In this document: positions 19,512 to 28,734 of the stretch, piece by piece
Layout: each line of letters starts with the position of its first letter
Position numbering within the stretch: the stretch's first letter is position 1
NCBI GenBank assembly: GCA_043747595.1
Contig: JAYTOX010000065.1
Span: forward strand, 14,743 to 78,742
Direction: 5' to 3'
DNA length: 64,000 nucleotides
Origin: JADKIH01 sp043747595
GTDB lineage: Bacteria; Bacteroidota; Bacteroidia; AKYH767-A; 2013-40CM-41-45
Position numbers and translations under genes: made by a program
The notes under the pieces: model-generated
Told to the model about the DNA's origin: nothing
What the model saw: only the letters and a program-made list of their open reading frames with translations
The model's database searches: none

Positions 19512-21380
19512 ATGAAAAACATAACAACTGTCCTCGGATTAGCATTTATTTTCTCGTTATCTGCATGTACATCAACCTATCATGCAGGATCTTCGCCATC
19601 AGACGATGTTTACTATTCAAGTAAAGACAACTCCCAAAAACAACAAACTTATCCTACTACCCCTGCCGCTCCGGCTCAAGACTATAGCACAGGAAATAAT
19701 AGTAACAATCAAAACAATTCTTCAAACCAAAATACTGATCAATCTCAATACAGTTCCAACCAAAATCAAGGAACTACAGATCAATATCAAAATACAAATT
19801 CTGACAATAATCAGTCGACCGGAAACTCGTCATCTTCAAAATATTCTGATGGTTCCGGAAATACTTATGTAACCAATAATTACTACGACGACTATTACGA
19901 TTATCAATACTCATCAAGAATCCGCCGTTTTTATTCTCCGGCAATCGGATACAGCTATTACGATCCATTTTATACTAACAGTTACTGGTACGATTACTCA
20001 CCTGCATCGTATGGTGTAAGCATTTACTTAGGTTACAACTGGTGGGCACCTTCTTTCTATTATTATCAGCCATTCTGTTATGGAAGTTACGGAAGTTATG
20101 GTTACGGCTACTACCCGCATTCTTATTGGGGTTATTCTTCAGGATGGTATGGTGGTGGTTATTATGGAGGAGGATACTATGGTGGAGGTTATTACGGTAG
20201 TGGATACTATGGAGGTGGATATTATAATGGCTACAATCATGGATACAATGATGGTTACTATGCCGGAAATACGAACCCATACTATTATAACTCCTACGAT
20301 AATAACAGTACTTACTACGGTCCACGCGGATCTGTAGGCGATAACACTCCACGTGGAGGTAGTGGCCGAACATCTACAGGAACCTTAGGACAAAAATACG
20401 AGCAAGCAGTTGCCGATGGTCGTACACCAAAATCTAGTCCGCCTGCTTCTTTGGGTGGAGGAAGAAACTTAACATCTCCAAATCTCAATTCTCCAAATCC
20501 ACCACGAACTATTACTAATGATCGTCCACAGGATGGAAAAAATAATGGTACACAACCGAATGTAAATGGAATTCAGAACACAACTCCTTCTAGAGGCAAT
20601 GTTCCAGATCAAATTAATAATACGAACCCAAATAGTGTTGGAGGTAAAAACCTGAATGATCGTGGCTTAATTCAAAACCCGACAAATAATCAGATGCAAC
20701 AGCAGAATTCCGGAACGGGAACAAAATCACCTGGTACCAATGATGGAAGAAATCAAAACACGTCTCCTCAAATGAATACTCAGCCTGGTAAAAACAATAA
20801 TGACACGAGACCTCTCCAACAACCGGAAATAAATCAGACCCCTAGAAATAATAATTCTCGGCCTGACATTACACCGGCACCAAGAGATAATAATTCTGAG
20901 CCAAGAAATAATAATACGCGTCCAGATTTTACTCCAACTCCGAAAAATAATAATTCGAATGTTGAGCCAAGAAACTATAATGATAATTCTCGTCCTGAAA
21001 TAAATTCTAACCCTAGAAATAATGGAACTCCTGTAATTACTCAGCCGAATAACAACTCTGAGCAACGGAATAATAATTATGACAATAATAATTCAAGGCA
21101 AGAACCACGAATTGAAAATAACAGACCACGTCAAGAACAACAAAGACAAGAAAATTTTGAGCAGCCACGTCAGGAACAAATAATGCCGCGCCAAGAAAAT
21201 CGCACACCAATTTTCCAACCGAGGAATGAGCCAAAACAATTTAAACAAGAAAGTACACCTCAACGTTCAGAGCCAACTTACTCTGCACCACCAAGAAGTT
21301 CCGCACCATCATACTCAAGTCCGTCGCCATCGAGAGGTGGGTCGAACAACAATAATGGCGGAGGCGGTAGAAGAAAATAG
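19512..21380 (+). CDS. Low-complexity Tyr/Gly- and Asn-rich lipoprotein
   Basis: 622 residues. A lipoprotein signal ends at Cys19 (SLSACTS). The mature part is almost entirely low complexity: a Gln/Asn/Ser-rich segment (about 35-115), an aromatic block rich in Tyr with a YYGGG repeat (about 130-270), then a long Asn/Pro/Arg/Gln-rich tail with repeated PRNNNS-like units, ending in GGGGRRK. Composition resembles prion-like or cell-surface adhesive proteins rather than an enzyme. Predicted location is the outer membrane or cell surface. A strong terminator follows, and the next gene is an outer-membrane barrel. Reverse-strand open frames here are shadows of the repeats. Confidence 0.8.
   Translation: MKNITTVLGLAFIFSLSACTSTYHAGSSPSDDVYYSSKDNSQKQQTYPTTPAAPAQDYSTGNNSNNQNNSSNQNTDQSQYSSNQNQGTTDQYQNTNSDNNQSTGNSSSSKYSDGSGNTYVTNNYYDDYYDYQYSSRIRRFYSPAIGYSYYDPFYTNSYWYDYSPASYGVSIYLGYNWWAPSFYYYQPFCYGSYGSYGYGYYPHSYWGYSSGWYGGGYYGGGYYGGGYYGSGYYGGGYYNGYNHGYNDGYYAGNTNPYYYNSYDNNSTYYGPRGSVGDNTPRGGSGRTSTGTLGQKYEQAVADGRTPKSSPPASLGGGRNLTSPNLNSPNPPRTITNDRPQDGKNNGTQPNVNGIQNTTPSRGNVPDQINNTNPNSVGGKNLNDRGLIQNPTNNQMQQQNSGTGTKSPGTNDGRNQNTSPQMNTQPGKNNNDTRPLQQPEINQTPRNNNSRPDITPAPRDNNSEPRNNNTRPDFTPTPKNNNSNVEPRNYNDNSRPEINSNPRNNGTPVITQPNNNSEQRNNNYDNNNSRQEPRIENNRPRQEQQRQENFEQPRQEQIMPRQENRTPIFQPRNEPKQFKQESTPQRSEPTYSAPPRSSAPSYSSPSPSRGGSNNNNGGGGRRK
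20140..20232 (+). repeat. Tandem YYGGG-coding repeat
   Basis: Within the low-complexity lipoprotein gene, 15-base units encode Gly-Gly-Gly-Tyr-Tyr, written variably as ggtggtggttattat or ggaggaggatactat. Synonymous variation between units shows selection on the protein repeat rather than a recent DNA slippage event. Confidence 0.7.
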
Positions 21381-21396
21381 GTTAATTGTTAGTGCT

Positions 21397-21442
21397 AAAG
21401 CCCGTACGTTTCAGAGAGAACAGCATTCGTACGGGCTTTTTT
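21397..21442 (+). terminator. Strong intrinsic terminator after the low-complexity lipoprotein gene
   Basis: AAAGCCCGTACG pairs perfectly with CGTACGGGCTTT across a 19-base loop and is followed by a T run. It separates this gene from the outer-membrane barrel gene 15 bases further on. Confidence 0.88.
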
Positions 21443-21456
21443 CAATTTAAAAAAAC

Positions 21457-22926
21457 ATGAAAAAAATATCTCATTCACTTATTGCACTTTTCTGTTTACT
21501 CTTCATTTCTGAAGCGAGTAAAGCACAAACCGATGCTGATGCGTTTCGTTATTCCGGAACTAATATAACAGGGAGCGCACGTTTCACAGCTATGTCGGGT
21601 GCGTTTGGATCGTTAGGTGCCGAATTCTCCGGCTTATCCGTTAACCCGGCCGGTATCGGACTTTATCGCCGATCGGAAATTACTTTTACTCCTTCTGTTT
21701 ATGCAGGAGCCACTTCATCGACGTTTCAAGGCAATACAAGCGACGAGTCAAAGTTCAATTTCAATTTCGGTAATGCCGGATTGGTTTTTACAAATATCAT
21801 AAGCAAAGACGATACACAGAAAGGATGGAAAAGTTGGAATTTTGCATTTGGTTATAATCGCCTCGACAATTACCACAATAGAAGCAGTTATGAAGGAAAG
21901 AATGCGAATAATTCACTGCTAGATTATTTTGCTCAAACAGCCGGCAATACTAACTACTCAGACTTAGATAATTTTTATGAGTACCAAGCTTACGCAGCAT
22001 TCTTAATAAACCCTGATAATCCTGTTACCCAATATATTCCAGCTATTACTGAATATGGTGAAACGCAACGCAGGAATGTTGAAAGACGTGGCGCAAAAGG
22101 AGAAACATTATTTTCATTCGGTGGAAATTATAGCAATAAATTATATTTAGGTGCAACACTTGGGTTTGAATCAATTCGTTATTCGGAAGAAGCCGCTTAC
22201 GAAGAAATTACAGCAACGCATGTTTACGATACACTTCAGAGTTATAAATTCAACCAAAATTTAACAACAGATGGAAATGGAATTAATTTAAAGTTCGGTT
22301 TTATCTATAAAGTCAACGATCTATTTCGTTTTGGTTTTGCAGTTCATACTCCAAGTTGGTACACGATGCATGATGAATACAAAACGATTGTCAGCAGTAA
22401 ATTCACTACCGGTCAAAAATATTCTTCAGAATCGAAAGACGGCAGTTTTGATTATGACATGACTACACCATTCAAAGCAGTAGGAAGCTTAGGTTTTGTA
22501 TTTGGAAAAAATGGAGTACTAGGTGTCGATTACGAATTGACAGATTATGGTACAGCACGATTTAGTTCATCCAACTCTTCATTTTTCGAAACAAATAAAT
22601 TGATTGAAAATAAGTATACTGCGATGCATACATTGAAAGTTGGAACTGAATGGAGACTTGACAATATAAGTTTACGAGGCGGCGTAGCTTACTCCAGCTC
22701 TCCTCTTCAAAGTAAATACTCTTCTGCTAATTCTGACTATAGTAAAATCGGATATTCAGCAGGATTAGGAATTCGCGACGAAGACTTTTTTATTGACTTT
22801 GGGTATTTGTTTAATCAAAGCAATCAATATTATCAGCCTTACGCATTAGCAACATCCGACGTTCCCGGTGTAAAGCAAAATGTATCAACGCATAATTTCA
22901 CGATTACCTTCGGAATAAAATTTTAA
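21457..22926 (+). CDS. OMPP1/FadL/TodX-family outer-membrane protein
   Basis: 489 residues with a signal peptide ending near ASKAQ. The N-terminus after cleavage carries the family hallmark ALSGAFGSLGAE-like segment (GSARFTAMSGAFGSLGAEFS) and LSVNPAGIGLYRRSEI, equivalent to the FadL NPA motif. The C-terminal strand ends in FTITFGIKF with a terminal Phe. FadL-type barrels carry hydrophobic compounds across the outer membrane through a lateral opening (family knowledge). Its start follows the preceding terminator closely, so expression needs read-through or a promoter embedded near the hairpin. Confidence 0.85.
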   Translation: MKKISHSLIALFCLLFISEASKAQTDADAFRYSGTNITGSARFTAMSGAFGSLGAEFSGLSVNPAGIGLYRRSEITFTPSVYAGATSSTFQGNTSDESKFNFNFGNAGLVFTNIISKDDTQKGWKSWNFAFGYNRLDNYHNRSSYEGKNANNSLLDYFAQTAGNTNYSDLDNFYEYQAYAAFLINPDNPVTQYIPAITEYGETQRRNVERRGAKGETLFSFGGNYSNKLYLGATLGFESIRYSEEAAYEEITATHVYDTLQSYKFNQNLTTDGNGINLKFGFIYKVNDLFRFGFAVHTPSWYTMHDEYKTIVSSKFTTGQKYSSESKDGSFDYDMTTPFKAVGSLGFVFGKNGVLGVDYELTDYGTARFSSSNSSFFETNKLIENKYTAMHTLKVGTEWRLDNISLRGGVAYSSSPLQSKYSSANSDYSKIGYSAGLGIRDEDFFIDFGYLFNQSNQYYQPYALATSDVPGVKQNVSTHNFTITFGIKF

Positions 22927-22944
22927 ACGATTCTTTGGTTCAAC

Positions 22945-22981
22945 AAAAAAGAGTAAGGTCAAATCGGCCTTACTCTTTTTC
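22945..22981. terminator. Bidirectional terminator between convergent genes
   Basis: AAAAAGAGTAAGG pairs with CCTTACTCTTTTT across a short loop, with A and T runs on both sides. It overlaps the last codons of the minus-strand TPR gene and closes both converging transcripts. Confidence 0.85.
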
Positions 22982-24469
22982 TTTTAATAGCTTTAACCGA
23001 TCTAATCCGGCTTGCGCTTTTTGATCGATGCTATTCTGGTATTCATGAGAATTCATAGATAGGCATTTTTTGAAATAATATTCTGCTTTTCCAAGTTCAC
23101 TTCTATTTTCATAAATATCTCCAAGTATTAATGAGCTGTTAGCTGCATAATAAAAGGTAGCAGAAGCTCCGTTTTTAATTGTCTGTTCGAAGAGAGAAAC
23201 AGCCTTTTCTGTTTGACCTACCTTTTCATAAATTCTTGCTAGTCTATAAGTGACTTCCAATTGATCACGATAAAACGGGAAATGATCGATTGACTTTCCT
23301 ATGAGTTCTGCTTGCGCTTTCTCAAAATATCCTCCGTCGAATAACAATCGCGCACGTAATAAAATCTTATTAATCACCGTTCCACTTGAAGCCTCTTTCA
23401 TGGCTTCCTTATCTTCATCGATAAACGATGTTCCGCTATTACGACAATTTAATAGTGATTTTTGATAATTCGTCGTATCACCCGTCAGACAACTTAACCA
23501 AGAAATTTTCTGATAGCACGATTTTATATAATTCTTGCCTTTGAATGTTTTGAGAAAAAAATCAAAATCAGCTTCAGCATGGAAATCGAGTTTGCGCAAT
23601 TTACACAATCCCAACTTGTAATAGAGAAAATAAAAAGGGAACTTATTTGTAAAATCGAGTGAGTTTGAAAGATACTTGATCGCTTCATCGTTTCTATCAA
23701 GCTTAATAAAAATAGAAGCCGCGCAATAGTTCATTAATGGGCTCGACGAATAATAATTCTGAAGCATTTCCAAACAAGAAATTAATGCTGTGTCTTTATA
23801 ATTAAAAATCGTATAAATATTTGACAAGTAGAAAACGATTTCCTCTTGATAACATTCAAAATTTGTTTTGTTTATTTCAGCAAACAAAGTTACTAGTTCT
23901 TGTGTACCAGTTGCCATAGAACCTTCCATGCCTGCAATCTCTACCAACCAATGATATTCACGAGGCACCGAACCTATAATCACATGGAGTAGCCCTAAAA
24001 GTTTATTGTTGAGAGGGAATTCAGGAAATGCTATTTTGTTTTTTTCAATGAGTCGATATGCTTTCCTTATTTCATTGGCCGCTGAAATATATTCTCTAAA
24101 TTTTACTTTTACAATTGCTTCCTGAATCATTACTTCTGCTTTGGCATACGAATGCCATGGCGACGAAAAATTTTCTTGTCTTTCGTCCAATTTTTTTAGA
24201 GTGTAATTCGAGTTTTTTTTAAATGCATCAAAATAAACTTGCTCTTCAGAAATAAATGCTTTCATAAAAAAAATATTATTCGCATAAAGAACGGCGAGGT
24301 CATTCCCGGGCTTCTCTAAATTCTCACGCTTCAAAAGTTGCTCAGCATGATCTAAATCAAGGCTGAGTGTACTAATGTAAACTGACTTTAAAGAAGGGTC
24401 TAACTCATAATAGGCGCATGCCCAAGAGCTGATAAACGTCAAAATAATTATGAGTGATAAACGCAACAT
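22970..24469 (-). CDS. TPR-repeat exported protein
   Basis: 499 residues from ATG 24469 (MLRLSLIIILTFISSWACA), which gives a clean signal peptide; the frame is open 8 codons upstream without a better signal. The mature protein is all-helical with TPR-like repeats, clearest near the C-terminus (EKVGQTEKAVSLFEQTIKNG, then YYAANSSLILGDIYENR and LGKAEYYFKKCLSM). Bacteroidota carry many such periplasmic TPR proteins of unknown role. The stop codon lies within a terminator hairpin. Confidence 0.75.
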   Translation of the reverse strand: MLRLSLIIILTFISSWACAYYELDPSLKSVYISTLSLDLDHAEQLLKRENLEKPGNDLAVLYANNIFFMKAFISEEQVYFDAFKKNSNYTLKKLDERQENFSSPWHSYAKAEVMIQEAIVKVKFREYISAANEIRKAYRLIEKNKIAFPEFPLNNKLLGLLHVIIGSVPREYHWLVEIAGMEGSMATGTQELVTLFAEINKTNFECYQEEIVFYLSNIYTIFNYKDTALISCLEMLQNYYSSSPLMNYCAASIFIKLDRNDEAIKYLSNSLDFTNKFPFYFLYYKLGLCKLRKLDFHAEADFDFFLKTFKGKNYIKSCYQKISWLSCLTGDTTNYQKSLLNCRNSGTSFIDEDKEAMKEASSGTVINKILLRARLLFDGGYFEKAQAELIGKSIDHFPFYRDQLEVTYRLARIYEKVGQTEKAVSLFEQTIKNGASATFYYAANSSLILGDIYENRSELGKAEYYFKKCLSMNSHEYQNSIDQKAQAGLDRLKLLKEKE

Positions 24470-24512
24470 TCGAAAAAAAATAAGTTGACACAAAGTAAAA
24501 AATATAAATCAT

Positions 24513-24545
24513 AAAAAATGGGATCACAACAAATGTGATCCCATT
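24513..24545 (-). terminator. Intrinsic terminator of the zinc-ribbon protein gene
   Basis: On the minus strand AATGGGATCACA, loop, TGTGATCCCATT is followed by TTTTT. The stem is perfect over 12 base pairs with a 4-base loop. Confidence 0.85.
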
Positions 24546-24568
24546 AATATATTCGTTGAACGTCTTAA

Positions 24569-25459
24569 TTATTCTGCATCTGCCGCGGCTACTTCCTCGT
24601 CTGCGATCTTTGGATCGACAAGGATTCTTCCGCAATGCTCACAAACGATTACTTTTTTGTGCTGACGAATGTCTAGCTGACGTTGAGGTGGAATTTTATT
24701 AAAACAACCACCACATGCATCACGTTGAATTGCAACAACTCCGAAACCATTACGAGAATTATTGCGAACACGTGTATATGCTGTCAATAGCCTTTCGTCG
24801 ATAATTGTTCTTGCCTTTACTGCAATTTTCACCAAATGATCTTCTTCTTTTTGAGTTTCTTCTACAATCGTTGCAAGTTCTGCTTGCTTCAATTTAAGAA
24901 CAGATTCGCGATCGTTTAGAATATTCTGAGTTTCTTCTAAAATTGTATTCTTGTTGGTAACTTCAAAAGCAAATTCTTTCGATCGTTTTTCAGATAATTG
25001 AATTTCTAAATTTTGAAACTCAATTTCCTTATTCAAAGAATCAAATTCGCGATTGTTTTTCACTTTGTCTTGCTGGCCTTCGTATTTTTTAATCTGCTCT
25101 TTGGCATCTTTGGCAGCCTGCTTTTTTTTGTTTACCGAATCTTCTAACGCTGCAATTTCGGTATTGATATTTGTGATGCGCGTATTCAATCCTACGATCT
25201 CATCTTCTAGATCAGCAACCTCCATTGGAAGCTCACCACGAATAGTACGGATCTTATCGATATTAGAATCGATTTCCTGGAGTACATACAATGCTTTTAA
25301 TCGTTCCTCAACAGAAAATTCTGTATGATCCATTGCCATAATTTCTTCCAACTTTTTCTCCAGTCGGTTTACATCTATGATCTTTTCAACCTTACGAGGT
25401 TTGAATGCAACTTGCTCTTTAGTTTTAATTTTCGCTTTGGCAATTTTTGATAAGCTCAC
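24569..25459 (-). CDS. Coiled-coil protein with C-terminal C4 zinc ribbon (CT398/zf-RING_7 family)
   Basis: 296 residues. A long antiparallel coiled coil (about residues 50-225) is rich in Lys, Glu and Gln. A zinc ribbon follows with the two CxxC knuckles CGGC and CEHC separated by IPPQRQLDIRQHKKVIV. The arrangement matches the CdsZ/CT398 family, proposed to contact RNA polymerase sigma-54 or nucleic acid in other phyla. An N-terminal basic segment of about 30 residues precedes the coil. It follows the NIF3 gene by 76 bases on the same strand; the two are commonly adjacent in Bacteroidota genomes, which supports a linked function. Confidence 0.88.
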   Translation of the reverse strand: MSLSKIAKAKIKTKEQVAFKPRKVEKIIDVNRLEKKLEEIMAMDHTEFSVEERLKALYVLQEIDSNIDKIRTIRGELPMEVADLEDEIVGLNTRITNINTEIAALEDSVNKKKQAAKDAKEQIKKYEGQQDKVKNNREFDSLNKEIEFQNLEIQLSEKRSKEFAFEVTNKNTILEETQNILNDRESVLKLKQAELATIVEETQKEEDHLVKIAVKARTIIDERLLTAYTRVRNNSRNGFGVVAIQRDACGGCFNKIPPQRQLDIRQHKKVIVCEHCGRILVDPKIADEEVAAADAE

Positions 25460-25535
25460 GTTGTTTTGTTTTGAGTTATTGTTTTCCGAAAATAATTCGG
25501 GTCAATCAATCTTCATTTAATAAAATGTACACCAA

Positions 25536-26633
25536 TCATAAATAATTTACCGGATTAGTATTCACCTCAGTTAAACGGACGGCAAATTTAGAAAATTTTT
25601 TCAGAATTAACGACTTAAACAAGTCCATTGTGTACTGTTCGCTTTCAAAATGTCCGATATCTGCAATAACTAACTTGTCTTCAGCATCAAAAAACTGATG
25701 ATATTTGAAATCTGCTGTTATAAATACTTGAGCACCAGCCTTTTTTGCTTCATTAAGCAAAAAACTTCCAGACCCACCACAGATTGCTACTTTTCTAACT
25801 TTTTGACCAACAAAGCGAGTAAATCGCATAGACTCTACCTTCATTCCCTTTTTGACATGGTCTAAAAAGGCTTTTTCCTCCATTTCATTGGTCAACTCGG
25901 CCAACATTCCACTTCCAATATTTTGATGATAATTTTCTAGCGGAATAAGATCATATGCCACTTCTTCATACGGATGGCTTTTGAAAAGTGCTGCTAAAAT
26001 TTTGTTCTGCAAATGAGACTCAACAATTACCTCCACTTTAGTTTCTTCGGCAAAAGAAGTAATTCCTTCCTCACCAGTAAATGGCTTTGTTCCTTGGCCC
26101 GGCCTAAAGGTTCCGGTTCCATCGGTGTTAAAGCTGCACTCATCGTACTTGCCGATGCTACCTGCACCAGCTTCAAATAATGCTTGCCTTACCTTCGATG
26201 CGTGATCGAACGGACAAAACACAATGAGCTTTTTAAGCAACTGTTTTTTGGGAGCTAAGATTTTTGCATTCACTAGTCCTAATTTATCGGCTATCATTTT
26301 GTTTACACCATCGGCTATATTATCCATATTGGTATGTGCAGCATAAATAGCGATGTCGTTTTTGATAGCAGACATGATAGTTCGCTCAACATAATTACTT
26401 CCTGTAAATTTTTTCAATCCAGAAAAAACAATTGGATGATGTGCAATAATCAAATTAAATCCGTTTTGGATTGCTTCCTTAACAACATCTTCAGTACTAT
26501 CCAAACAAATAATAACACCGGTAATCTCTTTCTCACAATCCCCAACTATAAGTCCGGAGTTGTCATAACTTTCTTGTAACGTGAGCGGCGCAATTGCTTC
26601 TAAATATTGAACTACTTCTTTGATCTTTGTCAT
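25536..26633 (-). CDS. NIF3-like dinuclear metal-centre protein
   Basis: 365 residues, the long form with a central PII-like insert (about 130-235: KLIVFCPFDHASKVRQALFE through HPYEEVAYDLIPL). Metal ligands of the NIF3 core are visible: His in IIAHHPIVFSGLK, Asp in AHTNMDN, and the C-terminal His and Glu in IADIGHFESEQYT. Homologues are toroidal hexamers with two metals per subunit, and some are annotated as GTP cyclohydrolase I type 2, which is not well supported. It is first in a unit with the zinc-ribbon coiled-coil gene. Confidence 0.9.
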   Translation of the reverse strand: MTKIKEVVQYLEAIAPLTLQESYDNSGLIVGDCEKEITGVIICLDSTEDVVKEAIQNGFNLIIAHHPIVFSGLKKFTGSNYVERTIMSAIKNDIAIYAAHTNMDNIADGVNKMIADKLGLVNAKILAPKKQLLKKLIVFCPFDHASKVRQALFEAGAGSIGKYDECSFNTDGTGTFRPGQGTKPFTGEEGITSFAEETKVEVIVESHLQNKILAALFKSHPYEEVAYDLIPLENYHQNIGSGMLAELTNEMEEKAFLDHVKKGMKVESMRFTRFVGQKVRKVAICGGSGSFLLNEAKKAGAQVFITADFKYHQFFDAEDKLVIADIGHFESEQYTMDLFKSLILKKFSKFAVRLTEVNTNPVNYL

Positions 26634-26852
26634 ACATGAATTTCAATCTTCAATACTACAAAAAAGTAACGACGTTGAATAGCGTATTTCAAAACAATTT
26701 CTTTTTTCAGACTCACGCCTGTTCGTTGTTTATTCATTTATAACTTCATAACGAAACTACCTTCTTCGACTTAAACCCAACAAGAAACTAAAAGAGCATA
26801 CATAATTCAGCACTAGGAACAGATTTTACCGCTGTGGTTAACCGTTTTTTTG

Positions 26853-26859
26853 TAATTTG
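26853..26859 (+). promoter_or_regulatory. -7-like box 5 bases before the lpxK start
   Basis: TAATTTG, a one-base-short version of TAnnTTTG, ends 5 bases before the GTG at 26865. There is an in-frame stop at 26853, so no upstream start is possible. If used, the transcript would be leaderless or nearly so. Confidence 0.35.
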
Positions 26860-26864
26860 CCACG

Positions 26865-27944
26865 GTGCAAAATTGGCGAAAACTTTTACTACCCTTTTCC
26901 CCGCTCTACAACATTGTTGTTAGAGTAAGGAATGTCTTATTCGATAAAGAAATTATTAAATCGAATGAATATGACGTTCCAATTATTTCTGTCGGGAACC
27001 TAACCACAGGAGGAACCGGAAAAACTCCTCACATTGAATATCTCATAAGGTTATTAAAACACAACTACAAAGTTGCAACAATTAGTCGAGGCTATGGCCG
27101 AAAAACAAAAGGTTATCTTTTAGCTAAAAAAGAATTTACTACGAATGAGATTGGCGATGAGCCGATGCAGTATCTCAGCAAATTTGACAACATCATTGTG
27201 ACTGTTGCTGAAAAAAGAACTGAAGCAATTGATCAATTGATGCAGGCGCTCCATCGCCCACAAGTAATCCTTTTGGATGACGCCTTCCAACACCGTTATG
27301 TGAGAGCCGGATTAAATATTTTACTTTTAGAATACGATACTATTTTTAAAAAAGATTACGTTTTGCCGGGAGGAAATTTACGCGAACCGTTATCGTCGAA
27401 AAAAAGAGGGGATGTTATTATCATTTCTAAATCGCCGGCAATTTTAGTTCCGATAGAAAAAAAACGGATACTAGAAGAAATAAAACCGGAAACGAATCAA
27501 ACAGTATTTTTCTCGTTTCTAAAATATGGTGAATTCAATAAAGTATTTGGTCCACCGTCTCCAATGCAGATGGGTGCTAGTTACTACATGGAAAAGCGTT
27601 TTACGATTTTACTTGTAACAGGAATTGCAAATCCGTCAGGGATGATTGAATATTTAAGACGATTAACCGACAAGCTAGAAATATTGACTTTCCCCGACCA
27701 TCATGAATTTGATGCGAAAGACATTGAGAAAATATCGGCGACATTTAATAATATCGCCAACCAAAGTAAGATTATTGTGACTACCGAAAAAGATGCGATG
27801 CGATTGAGAAATCCCAATCTGGATCCTGCTATACAAAAACTTCCCTTTTTCTTTCTTCCTATTCAAGTACACATTCATCAAGAAGAAGAAAAGTTTAACC
27901 AACTGATTCAAGAATATGTTAGAAAAAATCAAAGAAACAACTGA
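26865..27944 (+). CDS. lpxK: Tetraacyldisaccharide 4'-kinase
   Basis: 359 residues from a GTG start; an in-frame stop just upstream leaves no alternative, and MQNWRKLLLPFSPLYNIVVR matches the normal N-terminal membrane-associated helix. Walker A is SVGNLTTGGTGKTPHIEYL (about residues 44-62). Next are TISRGYGRKTKGY, the DDAFQHRYV motif that holds catalytic Asp residues, and TTEKDAMRL near the end. LpxK phosphorylates the lipid A disaccharide precursor at the inner membrane. Its last 29 bases overlap the next gene, and an LpxH-type gene lies 6.3 kb downstream in the same direction. Confidence 0.95.
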   Translation: MQNWRKLLLPFSPLYNIVVRVRNVLFDKEIIKSNEYDVPIISVGNLTTGGTGKTPHIEYLIRLLKHNYKVATISRGYGRKTKGYLLAKKEFTTNEIGDEPMQYLSKFDNIIVTVAEKRTEAIDQLMQALHRPQVILLDDAFQHRYVRAGLNILLLEYDTIFKKDYVLPGGNLREPLSSKKRGDVIIISKSPAILVPIEKKRILEEIKPETNQTVFFSFLKYGEFNKVFGPPSPMQMGASYYMEKRFTILLVTGIANPSGMIEYLRRLTDKLEILTFPDHHEFDAKDIEKISATFNNIANQSKIIVTTEKDAMRLRNPNLDPAIQKLPFFFLPIQVHIHQEEEKFNQLIQEYVRKNQRNN

Positions 27945-28728
27945 TTTCGTTTTATTAAAAACAAAATTTTCTCCTGAGTTTGGAATTGTTTTAGGCAGCG
28001 GGCTTGGTGGACTTGTAAATGAAATACAAGTTGAACACTCAATTGATTATACTGAAATCCCCAACTTTCCTATTGCCACGGTGAAAGGTCATGGCGGGAA
28101 ACTAATTTTCGGAAAACTCGGAGGCAAAAATGTTGTTGCTCTTCAAGGTCGATTTCATTTCTATGAAGGATACACGATGCAAGAAACTACTTTCCCTATA
28201 AGAGTGATGATTGCACTTGGAATAAAGAAATTAATTTTGAGTAATGCCAGCGGAGGTATGAACCCTAATTACCAAATTGGAGACATTGTTATTATCAATG
28301 ATCATATTAATCTTCTTCCATCTAATCCGCTTATTGGGAAAAACTATGACGAACTAGGTCCAAGGTTTCCCGACATGAGTGAGCCGTATGACCCGACTAT
28401 GATTGCCACTGCAAAATCTATTGCCGATGAACTTGGTTATCGTTCGCACGTTGGTGTATATACTGCGGTGAGTGGACCTTGCTTTGAAACACCGGCAGAG
28501 TATCGTTACCTGCGAGCAATTGGAGCCGACATTGTTGGTATGTCGACAATTCCTGAGGTGATTGTAGGACGACATGCGAATATACCATGCTTTGCAATTT
28601 CTATTGTTACCGATCTTGGAGGATTTGCTGTTGCACAAAAAGTGACTCACGAAGAAGTGTTGCACGTAGCAGTTTCAGCAGAGAAAAAAATGACTGCAAT
28701 AATAAAAGTACTAATAGCTAAAAGTTAG
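27916..28728 (+). CDS. punA: Purine-nucleoside phosphorylase (trimeric type)
   Basis: 270 residues. Family I PNP motifs: phosphate-binding GIVLGSGLGGLV (residues 24-35), ALQGRFHFYEGY, LSNASGGMN, and the purine-site segment VGMSTIPEVIVGRHANIPC. It cleaves inosine and guanosine to the base plus ribose-1-phosphate in the cytoplasm. The ATG lies inside the lpxK 3' end with a 29-base overlap, so the two are almost certainly cotranscribed and coupled. Confidence 0.93.
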   Translation: MLEKIKETTDFVLLKTKFSPEFGIVLGSGLGGLVNEIQVEHSIDYTEIPNFPIATVKGHGGKLIFGKLGGKNVVALQGRFHFYEGYTMQETTFPIRVMIALGIKKLILSNASGGMNPNYQIGDIVIINDHINLLPSNPLIGKNYDELGPRFPDMSEPYDPTMIATAKSIADELGYRSHVGVYTAVSGPCFETPAEYRYLRAIGADIVGMSTIPEVIVGRHANIPCFAISIVTDLGGFAVAQKVTHEEVLHVAVSAEKKMTAIIKVLIAKS

Positions 28729-28734
28729 AATAAA

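Noticed and set aside
19975..21065. Reverse-strand open frames of 64-132 aa within the low-complexity lipoprotein gene
   Set aside because: They are His/Tyr- or Ile/Arg-rich shadows caused by the codon repeats.
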